Notes: a model not told the origin generated them from the sequence alone. A stretch of 64,000 nucleotides of DNA from Billgrantia pellis (GCF_008297955.1 NZ_VTPY01000003.1:372001-436000); one strand, 5' to 3'; shown: positions 35,406-44,830, numbered from the stretch's first letter. A program made the numbers and translations.

Positions 35406-36686
35406 TCACCGGTAGAACAGCTCCACTAGGCCCATCGGAAAGAGCGGCACGTAAGTCACCAGCATCAGCAGGATGAACAGCAGAACGACGAACGGCACGT
35501 TGGCCTTCGATACCTCCCAGATATCCGCCTTGGCCACCGAACACGCCGTCATCAACACGCTGGCCACCGGGGGAGTCTGCTGGCCGATCGCCAGGTTGAG
35601 CGTGACGATCATGCCGAAGTGGACTGGATCGATGCCGACCATCATTACCAACGGCATGACGATGGGTACGGTAAGGATGATCGCTGCCGCCGAATGCAGG
35701 ATCATGCCGATCAGCAACAGAAAGATGTTCAGCAGCGCTAGTACGGCAAACTTGTTATCAGTAAAATCGCTGATCAACGTCGCCAGCATTTGCGGCAGCT
35801 GGGCGCGGGTGAGGAAATCCCCGAGCAGGGCCGAACTCGCCACCAGTAGCATCACGACGGCAGTCTGCACGCCGCCTTCGACCATGGCTGCGCGTAGCTT
35901 CGACCATCTCAGCTCTCTGTAACGGAAGCTGATCAGCAGCGAAGCCAGCACCGCCAGGGCCGCCCCTTCAGTAGCGGTCATGAAACCGCCAAAGATCCCA
36001 CCGAGGATAACCAGCGGTAATACGAAGGCGAGCCCCGCCGCCTTGAAGGTGGTCCACACCCGCTTCAGTTGGAAGGTATGTTCCACTGGCCAGTTATAGC
36101 GAACCGCAAAATACCAAGCGAGCACCATCATCAAGACACCGCCGACCAGGCCGGGCACGATACCGGCGACGAACAATTGCACCACCGAGGTGTCGGCCAT
36201 GGCGGCATAAAGAATCATGGGGATAGAGGGCGGGATGATGATCGCCAGCGAGGCCGAAGAGGAAGTAATAGCGGCGGCAAACGGGGCCGGGTAACCCTTG
36301 CGCTTCATCTCCGGCATCAAGATGGAACCGAGGGCGGCCACGTCGGCGACGGCAGACCCCGAGATCTCGGCGAAGAACAGCGAGGTGCCGACGTTGACCA
36401 TGGCCAGTCCGCCGCGGATGAAGCCGAGCAACGCCGAAGCGAAGTCGATTAGCCGACGAGAGATGCCGCCGGTGTTCATGATGGCGCCGGCCAGGATGAA
36501 CAGGGGAATGGCGATCAATGGGAACTTGGTCGATCCCTCGAACATCACCAGCGGAAAGCCGAGCAGGCTGTTGGTGCCCTGAATCCACAACATGGCAACG
36601 ATGGAAATCGCGCCCAGTGCCACGGCAATGGGGATATTGATGAAGATCATGGCCAGCCCGGCCAGCAGGATCAGTGCCGTCGTCAT
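35406..36686 (-). CDS. dctM: TRAP transporter large permease DctM (system 3)
   Basis: 426-aa large subunit with FPLIAIPLFILAGAIMNTGGISRRL, ISGSAVADVAALGSILMPEMKRKGYPAPFAAAITSSSASLAIIIPPSIPMILYA and the GQQTPPVASVL motif. The start overlaps the dctQ stop by 4 bp. It transfers directly into the hydratase and CoA-transferase genes, suggesting that the imported acid is activated to a CoA ester. Confidence 0.94.
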   Translation of the reverse strand: MTTALILLAGLAMIFINIPIAVALGAISIVAMLWIQGTNSLLGFPLVMFEGSTKFPLIAIPLFILAGAIMNTGGISRRLIDFASALLGFIRGGLAMVNVGTSLFFAEISGSAVADVAALGSILMPEMKRKGYPAPFAAAITSSSASLAIIIPPSIPMILYAAMADTSVVQLFVAGIVPGLVGGVLMMVLAWYFAVRYNWPVEHTFQLKRVWTTFKAAGLAFVLPLVILGGIFGGFMTATEGAALAVLASLLISFRYRELRWSKLRAAMVEGGVQTAVVMLLVASSALLGDFLTRAQLPQMLATLISDFTDNKFAVLALLNIFLLLIGMILHSAAAIILTVPIVMPLVMMVGIDPVHFGMIVTLNLAIGQQTPPVASVLMTACSVAKADIWEVSKANVPFVVLLFILLMLVTYVPLFPMGLVELFYR

Positions 36687-37201
36687 TGCAACTCCTCCAC
36701 GATGTCCTGCTCCGAGGGTGGCCGCTTGCCTTCCCAGGCCTCACGCAGAATGGCCGGGAGGTTGAGCAGCTCGGCAATGACATAAAGTGCCGCGCCGATC
36801 GGGATAGTCGACTGGGTGACAGCGATCGGAATCGGTACGCTGACCAGAGTCGAGCCGCTGAGGACACCGATGACATAGACGCCATAGACGGCGAGCAGTA
36901 CGAAGAAAGCGATAATGATGGTTTCACCCAGCGCCACCAGCGCCACGCGCACGGTACGGGGCTGCGAGTAGACGAAACCCGGAACGCTGATATGGGCGCG
37001 CTTGAGGGCAGCGAGAGCGGCGCCGTAATAGGTCACCCAGGCCAGCATCACGGCGGCAACCTCGTCGTACCACCCCAGGGAGTTTCCGCTGAAGCGGAAG
37101 GTGACGCCGAGCAGCACGACCACTGTCAGAGAGACCACCAACAGCATGGTGATGACCTCGAGCAGCCACTCGAAGCCGGATCGCAATTTCGCGAGGGACA
37201 T
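36683..37201 (-). CDS. dctQ: TRAP transporter small permease DctQ (system 3)
   Basis: 172-aa small subunit with four hydrophobic segments and the DctQ block FSGNSLGWYDEVAAVMLAWVTYYGAALAALKRAHI. ATG 37201 has CGGAG eight bases upstream; an open extension 20 codons further lacks support. It lies 70 bp after dctP. Confidence 0.92.
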   Translation of the reverse strand: MSLAKLRSGFEWLLEVITMLLVVSLTVVVLLGVTFRFSGNSLGWYDEVAAVMLAWVTYYGAALAALKRAHISVPGFVYSQPRTVRVALVALGETIIIAFFVLLAVYGVYVIGVLSGSTLVSVPIPIAVTQSTIPIGAALYVIAELLNLPAILREAWEGKRPPSEQDIVEELQ

Positions 37202-37271
37202 GCAAGCCACTCCGTCGAACAGGGAAAGGACCGCCCCGAATGGGAGCGGCCGTGGACTCACTCAGTGAGGT

Positions 37272-38258
37272 TCAGTCTTCGCCGCCGAGCGCCAGAACGC
37301 GGTCGACCAGGTCGCCGCCACCTTCCACTTCCTCGTCGAAGCGCTCGTAGATGGGGCCGCTGGCGTCGATGAAGGCCTGCTGGTCGGCCTCGTTGACCTC
37401 CATGCCGGCCGCTTCCATCTCGCCAAGTAGCTCTTCGTCCTGCCTGGCAGCGGTCTCGTAGACGAAGCCTTGGACCTCCTGGGCGGTCTCCTCGAGGATA
37501 TTGCGAACGTCCTCCGGCAAATCCTCCCAATGGCGTTTGGAAACCACCACATACGCGGGCGTGTAGACGTGGTTGGTCATGGACAGGTAGTCCTGGACTT
37601 CCTGGAACTTCTGGGAGTGGATCTGCACTAGAGGATTCTCTTGGCCGTCCATGGTGCCGGTCTGCAGCGCCGTGAAGACCTCCGAGAGCGCCATGGGCGA
37701 GGGGTTCGCGCCGTACTCCTCGAACATGCGCACCCGCCAGGCGCCCTTCGGCGTGCGCAGCTTCAGGCCCTCCAGGTCCTCGGGCGTCTCGATGGGCCGC
37801 TTGTTGTTGGTGATCTGGCGGAAACCGTTCTCCCACACGGCAAGAATTTTGTAGCCCTCCTCCTCCACCAGCGGATAGAGATCGGGTTCGATGACCTCGT
37901 CGATGACCCGCTTCATGTGCTCCCGATCCTTGATCAGGTAGGGCATCTCGAACAGGCCAAATTCATCGACCACAGAGGACATCACAGTGGAAGGCAGTGT
38001 GAAGGTGAGCTGGCCGAGCTTGAGCTTCTGCATCATGGAGTCGTCGCCACCGAGCTGGCTCGATCCGTAGACCTCGACCTTGTAATCATCGCCCAACCGC
38101 TCATTGGCACGCTCGGCGAATTCTTTGGCGGAGACATCGAATAGCGACCCGGGGTTGCCCACATGACCGAACTGCAGCTCGGTCTGGGCCATGCCAAACC
38201 CTGGCGACAGGCCCAGGGCAAGAAAGGTGGTCACGAAGGTCGTCTTGATCATCTTCAT
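37272..38258 (-). CDS. dctP: TRAP substrate-binding protein DctP (system 3)
   Basis: 328-aa periplasmic receptor with a signal peptide (MIKTTFVTTFLALGLSPGFGMAQ). GLKLRTPKGAWRVRMFEEYG holds the ligand arginine and SEVFTALQTGTMDGQENPLVQIHSQKFQEVQDYL is canonical. GGAG precedes ATG 38258. First transporter gene of the leftward operon; its 225-bp upstream gap contains a TTTGAATTCAAA palindrome 171-182 bp before the start. Ligand unknown, probably a short carboxylate. Confidence 0.93.
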   Translation of the reverse strand: MKMIKTTFVTTFLALGLSPGFGMAQTELQFGHVGNPGSLFDVSAKEFAERANERLGDDYKVEVYGSSQLGGDDSMMQKLKLGQLTFTLPSTVMSSVVDEFGLFEMPYLIKDREHMKRVIDEVIEPDLYPLVEEEGYKILAVWENGFRQITNNKRPIETPEDLEGLKLRTPKGAWRVRMFEEYGANPSPMALSEVFTALQTGTMDGQENPLVQIHSQKFQEVQDYLSMTNHVYTPAYVVVSKRHWEDLPEDVRNILEETAQEVQGFVYETAARQDEELLGEMEAAGMEVNEADQQAFIDASGPIYERFDEEVEGGGDLVDRVLALGGED

Positions 38259-38426
38259 CGGATACTCCAGTGCTGGCTTGTTGTTGTAGGTGCTGCCCAG
38301 GCGAAACATTTTCTCAAGGGGCAGTCGCCAGGCCTTGGCGGCTCATGCTGGACCGAGGACATATTCCGACGGCCCGAGTCATCCTCGGCCATCCAACGGC
38401 TCGGTGAGTCCGACCGTCACGGTATC

Positions 38427-38446
38427 AATTTGAATTCAAAATTCAT
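38427..38446. promoter_or_regulatory. TTTGAATTCAAA palindrome and 15-mer operator copy (leftward)
   Basis: Perfect palindrome TTTGAATTCAAA at 38429-38440. Read on the minus strand, the segment gives ATGAATTTTGAATTC, identical over 15 bases to the + strand at 38982-38996. Confidence 0.62.
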
Positions 38447-38483
38447 TATCAGGTATTAAACTTTAGTCGAGAAGAGATCCGAT

Positions 38484-38945
38484 TCAGTCGGGTTCTAGCC
38501 CCCAAGCCAATCCCGCCGCCTCGACACCGGCGATGGCGGCCATCTCATCTTCGCCTGAAGATGCGCCACTGGCGCCCACAGCACCGATGACGTGTGATTC
38601 GTTATTAAGAATCAGTACCCCCCCCGGCACTGGGACGAAAGGTCCAGCCGAGGCAGCGGCCACGCTAGCGAGGAAAGCCGGTCGCTCCGCATTGCGGGCC
38701 CCGACCACGCCGCTCGAGGCCCCATTACCCAGGGCGGCGAAAGCCTTGCCCTGAGCCACGGGGAAACGCAGCGGGGCACAGCCGTCCTCGCGCTCGGCGG
38801 CGACGACATGCCCGCCACCGTCGAGCACCACTACGGTAAGAGGTTCCATCGAAGCTTCACGCGCCTTGGCGAAGGCTCCGTCGAGAATGGCCCTGGCCTG
38901 GGAGCGATTAAGCTGAAACTGACTGCGGAAGACCTTGCCGACCAT
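38484..38945 (-). CDS. HbpS/GlcG family protein
   Basis: 153-aa member of the HbpS/GlcG (DUF336) family: ARAILDGAFAKAREASMEPLTVVVLDGGGHVVAAEREDGCAPLRFPVAQGKAFAAL, then VPGGVLILNNESHVIGAVGASGASSGEDE. Some members bind haem or associate with 2-hydroxyacid oxidation; the biochemical role is unclear. It is flanked on both sides by copies of the same 15-bp operator and lies between the TRAP operon and the divergent regulator. A paralogue (glcG) ends the glycolate operon. Confidence 0.85.
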   Translation of the reverse strand: MVGKVFRSQFQLNRSQARAILDGAFAKAREASMEPLTVVVLDGGGHVVAAEREDGCAPLRFPVAQGKAFAALGNGASSGVVGARNAERPAFLASVAAASAGPFVPVPGGVLILNNESHVIGAVGASGASSGEDEMAAIAGVEAAGLAWGLEPD

Positions 38946-38981
38946 GAGAAACTCCTTATGCTTACCGAGACAGAAATATGG

Positions 38982-38996
38982 ATGAATTTTGAATTC
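38982..38996. promoter_or_regulatory. 15-mer operator copy between hbpS-like gene and GntR
   Basis: ATGAATTTTGAATTC, inverted identical copy of the element at 38432-38446. It sits 37 bp upstream of the leftward hbpS-like start and 124 bp before the rightward regulator, so it could control both. Confidence 0.62.
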
Positions 38997-39119
38997 TTAA
39001 TATCTTTCGTGAAAGAATGCCAGATAGGCCCTTATCCACCGGATGAATTGACAAGCCCGGCGACGCAGCCGGCACCCCGGCCGGGGCTAACGGGACGTAT
39101 TGCCTTAGGACTTCATGCC

Positions 39120-39803
39120 ATGAGCAAAATCCAACATCGCAGTCTTTACCTGGAAGTGGCCGACCGCGTCCGGGATCTCATCGAGCGGGGGGATCTCGCG
39201 CCGGGAGAGCGAATATCGGAGAAGCAGCTCTGCGAGCGATTCGGAGTATCCCGCACGCCGCTGCGGGAAGCGCTAAAGGTTCTTGCCTCCGAGGGTCTGA
39301 TCGAGCTACTGCCCAACCGTGGGGCCAGGGTGATGCGCCTGACCTTGAAGATGGTGAAGGATACCTACGACCTCATGGGAGCTCTCGAGGGATTGTCCGG
39401 CGAACTCGCTTGCCAGAACATCAGCGACGAAGGGATTAAGGCCATTCGTGCGTTGCATGACGAAATGCTCCGGCACTACCGCGATCGCAACCTAGCGAAT
39501 TATTTTCAGGTCAACCAGAAGATCCACGAGGGGATCCTGGCCGCCTCGGCGAACGAAGTATTGCAGGAGATGTATAGCAACCTCAGTCAACGCGTGAAGC
39601 GAGTTCGCTATTCCAAGAAAATGACCGACGACTTCTGGCACAGAGCCGTGCAGGACCACGAACACATGATCATTGCCCTCGAGGCGCGTGATGGAAAACG
39701 GCTGGGGCAGATACTGCGCGATCACCTTTGCAACAAACTCGAAGCAGTCTCACTCGCCGGCGTGATCGAGGAAGAGCGAACGCTCGATGCCGCCAACGCC
39801 TGA
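39120..39803 (+). CDS. GntR/FCD regulator of the TRAP 3 catabolic operon
   Basis: 227-aa regulator. Winged helix: LYLEVADRVRDLIERGDLAPGERISEKQLCERFGVSRTPLREALKVLASEGLIELLPNRGARV. FCD domain with NQKIHEGILAASAN and VQDHEHMIIALEARDGKRLGQILRDHL. TAGGA nine bases before ATG 39120 supports the start. It diverges from the hbpS-like/TRAP 3 genes, and the 15-mer palindromic elements in both gaps are its likely targets. Its 3' end abuts the convergent glcC by three bases. Confidence 0.88.
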   Translation: MSKIQHRSLYLEVADRVRDLIERGDLAPGERISEKQLCERFGVSRTPLREALKVLASEGLIELLPNRGARVMRLTLKMVKDTYDLMGALEGLSGELACQNISDEGIKAIRALHDEMLRHYRDRNLANYFQVNQKIHEGILAASANEVLQEMYSNLSQRVKRVRYSKKMTDDFWHRAVQDHEHMIIALEARDGKRLGQILRDHLCNKLEAVSLAGVIEEERTLDAANA

Positions 39804-39806
39804 GGA

Positions 39807-40577
39807 TCACTCCCACACGTCGAGGCGAATGGCCGAACGCTCCAGGCGTCGCTCCTCCGCCTCGATCTCGCGCAGCTGCTCGCCGATGCCGTCCAGATGG
39901 TCCACCGCCGCGCGCCGTGCCGCCTGCGGCTTGCCCTCCATCACGGCGCGATAGAGCCGGGCATGCTGGCGGTTGATCATTTGCCTCGGCGCCTCGCGGT
40001 GGTAGAGATTCTTCACCGAAGCGAAAACCGAGCTCAGCAGTAGATCCGTCAGCGACTGCAGGGTATGCACCAGCACCGGGTTGTGGGAGGCCTGGCTGAT
40101 CGCCAGGTGAAAGGCGTGATCGAGATGCGCCAGGCGCTCGACCTCCACCGTCTCACCCTTTTGCACGAACTCGACCATCGCCTCGTACCGCCGCTGGATC
40201 ACCACACGGTCGGCCGGGGTGGCGCGCTCCGCGGCCAGCCTGGCCGACTCCCCTTCGAGCAACGAGCGGACCTCCAGCAGATCGAACAGGGTCCTCGGAT
40301 GGTCGCGGAACAGGTGCATGAGCGGGCTGTCGTCGCGCCCCGGCAGCAGCGCCGCCACCGCCGAGCCTTGGCCCTGGCGCGTGACGATGATGCCCTTGCT
40401 GCGCAACACGCGCAGCCCCTCGCGCAGCGAAGTCCGCGAAACGCCGAGGCGCTCGCACAGGCGTCGCTCGGAGGGCAGCAACTGTCCCGGCCGGAACACG
40501 CCATCGAGAATGAGTTGCTCGAGGTGGGCCGCGATCGCATCGGGCGTACGGGCCGGCAATGACAGTTCTCGCGGCAT
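39807..40577 (-). CDS. glcC: GntR/FCD regulator of glycolate/lactate genes (GlcC/LldR type)
   Basis: 256-aa FCD regulator with the LldR/GlcC-style helix region LEQLILDGVFRPGQLLPSERRLCERLGVSRTSLREGLRVLRSKGIIVTRQGQGS, then the FCD domain LLEVRSLLEGESARLAAERA and HLDHAFHLAISQASHNPVLVHTL. GGAGACG before ATG 40577 sets the start. Divergent from glcDEF across 214 bp that contain an ACTGG-N5-CCAGT palindrome. No other LldR-like gene is in the window, so it may also serve the lldP operator at 25482. Its leader has six TCGG units. Confidence 0.86.
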   Translation of the reverse strand: MPRELSLPARTPDAIAAHLEQLILDGVFRPGQLLPSERRLCERLGVSRTSLREGLRVLRSKGIIVTRQGQGSAVAALLPGRDDSPLMHLFRDHPRTLFDLLEVRSLLEGESARLAAERATPADRVVIQRRYEAMVEFVQKGETVEVERLAHLDHAFHLAISQASHNPVLVHTLQSLTDLLLSSVFASVKNLYHREAPRQMINRQHARLYRAVMEGKPQAARRAAVDHLDGIGEQLREIEAEERRLERSAIRLDVWE

Positions 40578-40591
40578 GACGTCTCCTGGAA

Positions 40592-40615
40592 TCGGTCGGT
40601 CGGTCGGTCGGTCGG
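40592..40615. repeat. Tetranucleotide repeat (TCGG)6 in the glcC leader
   Basis: Six perfect tandem TCGG units ending 15 bp upstream of the glcC start codon, directly before its ribosome site; in the glcC mRNA they read CCGA. A short simple-sequence repeat of this kind can vary by slippage. Confidence 0.85.
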
Positions 40616-40686
40616 ATCGGATTGACCCAGTGGCATCGAGCGGCCCATGATGTATTTTGAAAATGTTTTCCACAAGCACTCGGCAA

Positions 40687-40701
40687 ACTGGCAATACCAG
40701 T
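40687..40701. promoter_or_regulatory. FCD-type operator palindrome between glcC and glcD
   Basis: ACTGG-CAATA-CCAGT, a perfect 5-bp inverted repeat with the TGG/CCA core of GlcC/LldR/PdhR sites, 91 bp before glcD and 110 bp before glcC. Confidence 0.6.
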
Positions 40702-40791
40702 GTACCAAAGGCTGGACAAAGGATGGCAGGTCACGCAGATTGGCGGCCACGACACTCGTCCTGCCGCCATGACACACAGCGAGGCGTTTGC

Positions 40792-42288
40792 ATGAACATT
40801 CTCTACGATGAACGACTCGACGGACCGGCACCCGAGCTGGACAAGACCGCCATTCGCGACAGCCTCGCCCAGGCGATTCCGGGCATGACGCTACTGCATC
40901 GCGAGGAGGATCTGCGCCCCTTCGAGTGCGACGGTCTCTCGGTTTACCGCACCTTGCCCCTGCTGGTAGCGCTGCCCGACACTCTCGATCAGGTACAGCG
41001 CCTGCTCAAGGAGTGCCATCGCCTTGGCGTACCGGTGGTGACCCGCGGCGCCGGCACCGGCCTTTCCGCCGGCGCGCTGCCGTTGGAACATGGCGTATTG
41101 CTGGTCATGTCGCGCTTCTCACGCATCCTCGAGATCGACCCCGAGGCACGCGTCGCCCGGGTCGAGCCCGGCGTGCGCAACCTGGCCATCTCCGAGGCGG
41201 CTTCGCCCTACGGGCTCTACTACGCGCCAGACCCCTCGTCGCAGATCGCCTGCTCCATTGGCGGCAACGTGGCGGAGAACGCCGGTGGTGTGCATTGCCT
41301 GAAATACGGCCTGACGGTACACAACGTGATCAAGGTGGAAGTCCTCACCATCGAAGGCGAGCGCATGACATTCGGCAGCGATGCGTTGGACGCCCCTGGC
41401 TTCGACCTACTGGCATTATTCAACGGTTCCGAAGGGATGCTCGGCGTGGTCACCGAGATTACCGTCAAGCTACTGCCCAAGCCCGAGGTGGCCAAGGTAC
41501 TGATGGCCAGCTTCGACGACGTGGAGAAAGCCGGCAATGCCGTGGGCGCCATCATCGAGGCCGGCATCATCCCCGGCGGCCTGGAGATGATGGACAAGCT
41601 CGCCATCATCGCCGCCGAGGACTTCATCGGCGCCGGCTACCCCGTGGAGGCCGAGGCGATCCTGCTATGCGAACTCGACGGCGTCGAAGCCGACGTCGAT
41701 GACGATTGCGAGACCGTGCGCGCGGTACTCGAGAGAGCCGGCGCCACCGGTATCCAGCAAGCCCGCGACGACGCCGAGCGCGCCAGGTTCTGGGCCGGGC
41801 GCAAGAATGCCTTTCCCGCCGTGGGCCGCATGTCGCCCGACTATTACTGTATGGACGGCACCATTCCGCGACGCGAACTGGCCCGGGTGCTCAAGGGCAT
41901 CGCCGATCTCTCCAAGCGCTATGGGCTACGCGTCGCCAACGTGTTCCACGCCGGCGACGGCAACATGCACCCGCTGATCCTGTTCGATGCCAACCGCGAG
42001 GGAGAACTGGCCGTGGCCGAGGCGCTGGGCGGCGAGATCCTCGAATTGTGCGTCAGGGTCGGCGGCACCATCACCGGCGAACACGGCGTCGGCCGCGAAA
42101 AGATCAACCAGATGTGCGCCCAGTTCCGCCCCGACGAGCTGGTGACCTTCCGCGCCGCCAAGGCCGCCTTCGATCCTCGCGACCTGCTCAACCCCGGCAA
42201 GAACATTCCCACCCCGGCGCGCTGTTCGGAGTTTCGCACCATCAAGAGCGCGAGCACCGACGCCGCTCCCGATACCTTGCAAGGCTGA
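40792..42288 (+). CDS. glcD: Glycolate oxidase FAD subunit GlcD
   Basis: Catalytic FAD subunit of the membrane-associated glycolate oxidase that makes glyoxylate. 498 aa, the same size as in Escherichia coli (499). FAD site: VVTRGAGTGLSAGALPLEHGVLL, DPSSQIACSIGGNVAENAGGVHCLKYG, LFNGSEGMLGVVTEI; C-terminal NVFHAGDGNMHPLILFD, TITGEHGVGREK and FDPRDLLNPGKN. GAGG eight bases before ATG 40792. First gene of glcDEF. Confidence 0.96.
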   Translation: MNILYDERLDGPAPELDKTAIRDSLAQAIPGMTLLHREEDLRPFECDGLSVYRTLPLLVALPDTLDQVQRLLKECHRLGVPVVTRGAGTGLSAGALPLEHGVLLVMSRFSRILEIDPEARVARVEPGVRNLAISEAASPYGLYYAPDPSSQIACSIGGNVAENAGGVHCLKYGLTVHNVIKVEVLTIEGERMTFGSDALDAPGFDLLALFNGSEGMLGVVTEITVKLLPKPEVAKVLMASFDDVEKAGNAVGAIIEAGIIPGGLEMMDKLAIIAAEDFIGAGYPVEAEAILLCELDGVEADVDDDCETVRAVLERAGATGIQQARDDAERARFWAGRKNAFPAVGRMSPDYYCMDGTIPRRELARVLKGIADLSKRYGLRVANVFHAGDGNMHPLILFDANREGELAVAEALGGEILELCVRVGGTITGEHGVGREKINQMCAQFRPDELVTFRAAKAAFDPRDLLNPGKNIPTPARCSEFRTIKSASTDAAPDTLQG

Positions 42289-42300
42289 ACTGGAGTGACC

Positions 42301-43392
42301 ATGGCAAACGCAACGCCTCTCTCTGACCATGACGCCAGCGCAGCCTTGGCCGAGCGAATCCGCCAGGCCAACGCCGATGATACTCCGCTGCGTATCGTCG
42401 GCGGCGACACGCGCGTCTTCTACGGCCGCGAGGTCGAAGCCGGTGAGCTGTCGACTCGCGAACACAGTGGCATCCGTTTCTACGATCCGGTGGAGCTGGT
42501 GGTCTCGGTACGCGCTGGCACGCCGCTGGTCGACCTCGAGGCGGCCCTGGCCGAGCACGGCCAGATGCTGCCTTTCGAGCCCCCCCGCTACGGTGCGGCG
42601 AGCACCGTGGGCGGCATGGTCGCCACCGGCATGTCCGGCCCTCGCCGCCCTTGGGCGGGCAGTGTGCGTGACTTCGTGCTGGGGGCCCGGGTCATCAACC
42701 ACGAAGGCATCGAGCAGCGCTTCGGCGGCGAGGTGATGAAAAACGTGGCCGGCTATGACCTGTCGCGGCTGATGGTGGCCGCCCAGGGCACCCTGGGTCT
42801 GATCACCGAGGTCTCGTTCAAGGTGCTGCCCAAGCCCGGCGCCAGCCACAGCCTGCGTCTGGAGCTCTCCCTCGACGAGGCTCGCCGGCGCCTGGCCGAA
42901 TGGGGCCGCGAGCCGCTGCCTCTCAGCGCCGCGGCCTGGCTCGACGGTGCCCTGCATCTGCGCCTGGAAGGCGGCCCCAGTTCGGTAGCCGCCACCCGCG
43001 CGCGCATCGGCGGCGATGAACTCGACAATGCCTTCTGGCCCGCCCTGCGCGACCAACACCTGCCGTTCTTCCGTGCCGGCCAAGCGCCGCTGTGGCGACT
43101 CTCGCTGCCCCACCGCGCGCCGGCACTGGACCTGCCCGGCATTGACGAGAGTCTGATGATTCACGACTGGGCCGGCGCCCAGCGCTGGCTGCGCACCGAA
43201 CTGGACGCCGAGGCCGTGCGTCAGGCGTGCCAGGCCGCCGGTGGCCACGCCACCTGCTACGGCCCCCGCCCGGCCGCCATCGAGCCCTTCACACCGCTGC
43301 CCGAGGTGTTGATGAAGTATCACCGCAATCTCAAGGCCCAGCTCGATCCCAAGGGGATCTTCAACCCCGGCCGGCTCTACGCGGCGTTCTGA
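42301..43392 (+). CDS. glcE: Glycolate oxidase FAD-binding subunit GlcE
   Basis: Second FAD-type subunit, 363 aa. It retains a shortened PCMH fold: [99 protein letters not shown] and [13 protein letters not shown] at the C-terminus. GGAG precedes ATG 42301, 12 bp after glcD. Confidence 0.95.
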   Translation: MANATPLSDHDASAALAERIRQANADDTPLRIVGGDTRVFYGREVEAGELSTREHSGIRFYDPVELVVSVRAGTPLVDLEAALAEHGQMLPFEPPRYGAASTVGGMVATGMSGPRRPWAGSVRDFVLGARVINHEGIEQRFGGEVMKNVAGYDLSRLMVAAQGTLGLITEVSFKVLPKPGASHSLRLELSLDEARRRLAEWGREPLPLSAAAWLDGALHLRLEGGPSSVAATRARIGGDELDNAFWPALRDQHLPFFRAGQAPLWRLSLPHRAPALDLPGIDESLMIHDWAGAQRWLRTELDAEAVRQACQAAGGHATCYGPRPAAIEPFTPLPEVLMKYHRNLKAQLDPKGIFNPGRLYAAF

Positions 43393-43411
43393 GACGTACA
43401 GGATTTTCGAC

Positions 43412-44650
43412 ATGCAGACGCATTTCACCGAGGAAGCCCTCAAGCAGCCGCATATCCAGGAGGCCGACCGCGTCCTGCGCACCTGCGTGCACTGCGGCTT
43501 CTGCAACGCCACCTGCCCCACCTATCAGTTGTTGGGCGACGAACGCGACGGGCCGCGCGGGCGCATCTACCTGATGAAGCAGATGCTCGAGAACCCGGAT
43601 GACACCGAGAACGTCACCGAGCAGACCCGCCTGCACCTGGACCGCTGCCTAACCTGTCGCAACTGCGAAACCACCTGCCCCTCCGGCGTGGAGTATCACA
43701 AACTGCTCGACATCGGCCGCGCCGAGATCGAGCGCCGGGTGCCGCGAAGCGCCGCCGACCGCGCCCAGCGTTACGCCCTGCGCAAGGCGTTGGTGGATCC
43801 CAAGCGCTTCCAGGCGCTGCTCAAGCTGGGCCAGACCTTCCGCCCACTGGTGCCAGGCAAGCTCAAGGACAAGCTGCCGCCCAAGCCGATGGATGCCGGC
43901 ACGCGCCCCGACCACAAGCGCCACGCACGGCAGATGCTGATTCTTGAAGGCTGCGTGCAGCCGGGGCTTTCACCCAACACCAATGCCGCCACGGCGCGGG
44001 TGCTCGATCGCCTGGGCATCGGCCTCACGCCGGTGGCCGAGGCAGGCTGCTGCGGCGCCATCGACTTCCACCTCAACGCCCAGGACGACGGCCGCGCCCG
44101 TGCACGAGCCAACATCGACGCCTGGTGGCCGCACATCGAGGCGGGCTGTGAGGCCATCGTACAGACCGCCAGCGGCTGTGGCGCCTTCGTCAAGGAGTAC
44201 GCCGACATCCTCGCCGACGACCCCGTCTACGCCGACAAGGCCAAGCGCGTGAGCGAACTGGCCAAGGATTTGGTCGAGGTGCTGCGCGACGAGGAGTTGA
44301 CGAGCCTCCAGGTCAACGAAGGCCGCCGGCTGGCCTTCCACTGCCCCTGCACCCTGCAGCACGCCCAGAAGCTCGGAGGTGCGGTGGAGGGCGTGCTGGT
44401 CAAGCTCGGCTTCACCCTGACCCCGGTAGCCGACGCCCACCTCTGCTGCGGCTCGGCGGGCACCTACTCGATCACCCAACCGGAGCTCGCCACCCAGCTG
44501 CGCGACAACAAGCTCAACGCCCTCGAGGCCGGCAACCCGGAGACGATCGTGACTGCCAACATCGGCTGCCAGACGCACCTCAACGGCGCGGGGCGTACCC
44601 CGGTTAGGCATTGGATTGAAATTGTCGATGAATCCCTGGAGAAACACTGA
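43412..44650 (+). CDS. glcF: Glycolate oxidase Fe-S subunit GlcF
   Basis: Electron-transfer subunit, 412 aa. Two 4Fe-4S motifs, [12 protein letters not shown] (about residues 25-36) and [12 protein letters not shown] (about 75-86), then two CCG domains with [36 protein letters not shown] and [17 protein letters not shown]. It passes electrons from GlcD/GlcE to quinone. Starts 19 bp after glcE. Confidence 0.96.
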   Translation: MQTHFTEEALKQPHIQEADRVLRTCVHCGFCNATCPTYQLLGDERDGPRGRIYLMKQMLENPDDTENVTEQTRLHLDRCLTCRNCETTCPSGVEYHKLLDIGRAEIERRVPRSAADRAQRYALRKALVDPKRFQALLKLGQTFRPLVPGKLKDKLPPKPMDAGTRPDHKRHARQMLILEGCVQPGLSPNTNAATARVLDRLGIGLTPVAEAGCCGAIDFHLNAQDDGRARARANIDAWWPHIEAGCEAIVQTASGCGAFVKEYADILADDPVYADKAKRVSELAKDLVEVLRDEELTSLQVNEGRRLAFHCPCTLQHAQKLGGAVEGVLVKLGFTLTPVADAHLCCGSAGTYSITQPELATQLRDNKLNALEAGNPETIVTANIGCQTHLNGAGRTPVRHWIEIVDESLEKH

Positions 44651-44704
44651 GTCGCTACTGCACTCCGCATCTTGCGCGCGGGCGGTACTGGTGCGCCAGC
44701 CCGG

Positions 44705-44738
44705 TCGGAATCCACATACTAAAGTATGTTCCGGTTCC
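44705..44738. repeat. Intercistronic palindrome between glcF and glcG
   Basis: Core ACATACT (44714-44720) / AGTATGT (44723-44729), flanked by imperfect arms CGGAATCC and TTCCGG. It occupies the 180-bp glcF-glcG gap and looks like a mobile extragenic palindrome or mRNA-processing hairpin. No gene seen in the gap. Confidence 0.5.
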
Positions 44739-44830
44739 TGCGTTCCGGCCTCGCGCAACCTGCGTTCGTTCGTGACGCGCCTCAGCGCTTCTCAACTATC
44801 GAAAGAAATTGTGAAAAAGAGGAAGGAACC

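Noticed and set aside
40592..40615. Tandem repeat considered as a CRISPR fragment
   Set aside because: Units are four bases with no spacers; this is a microsatellite. No CRISPR array or cas gene was seen.
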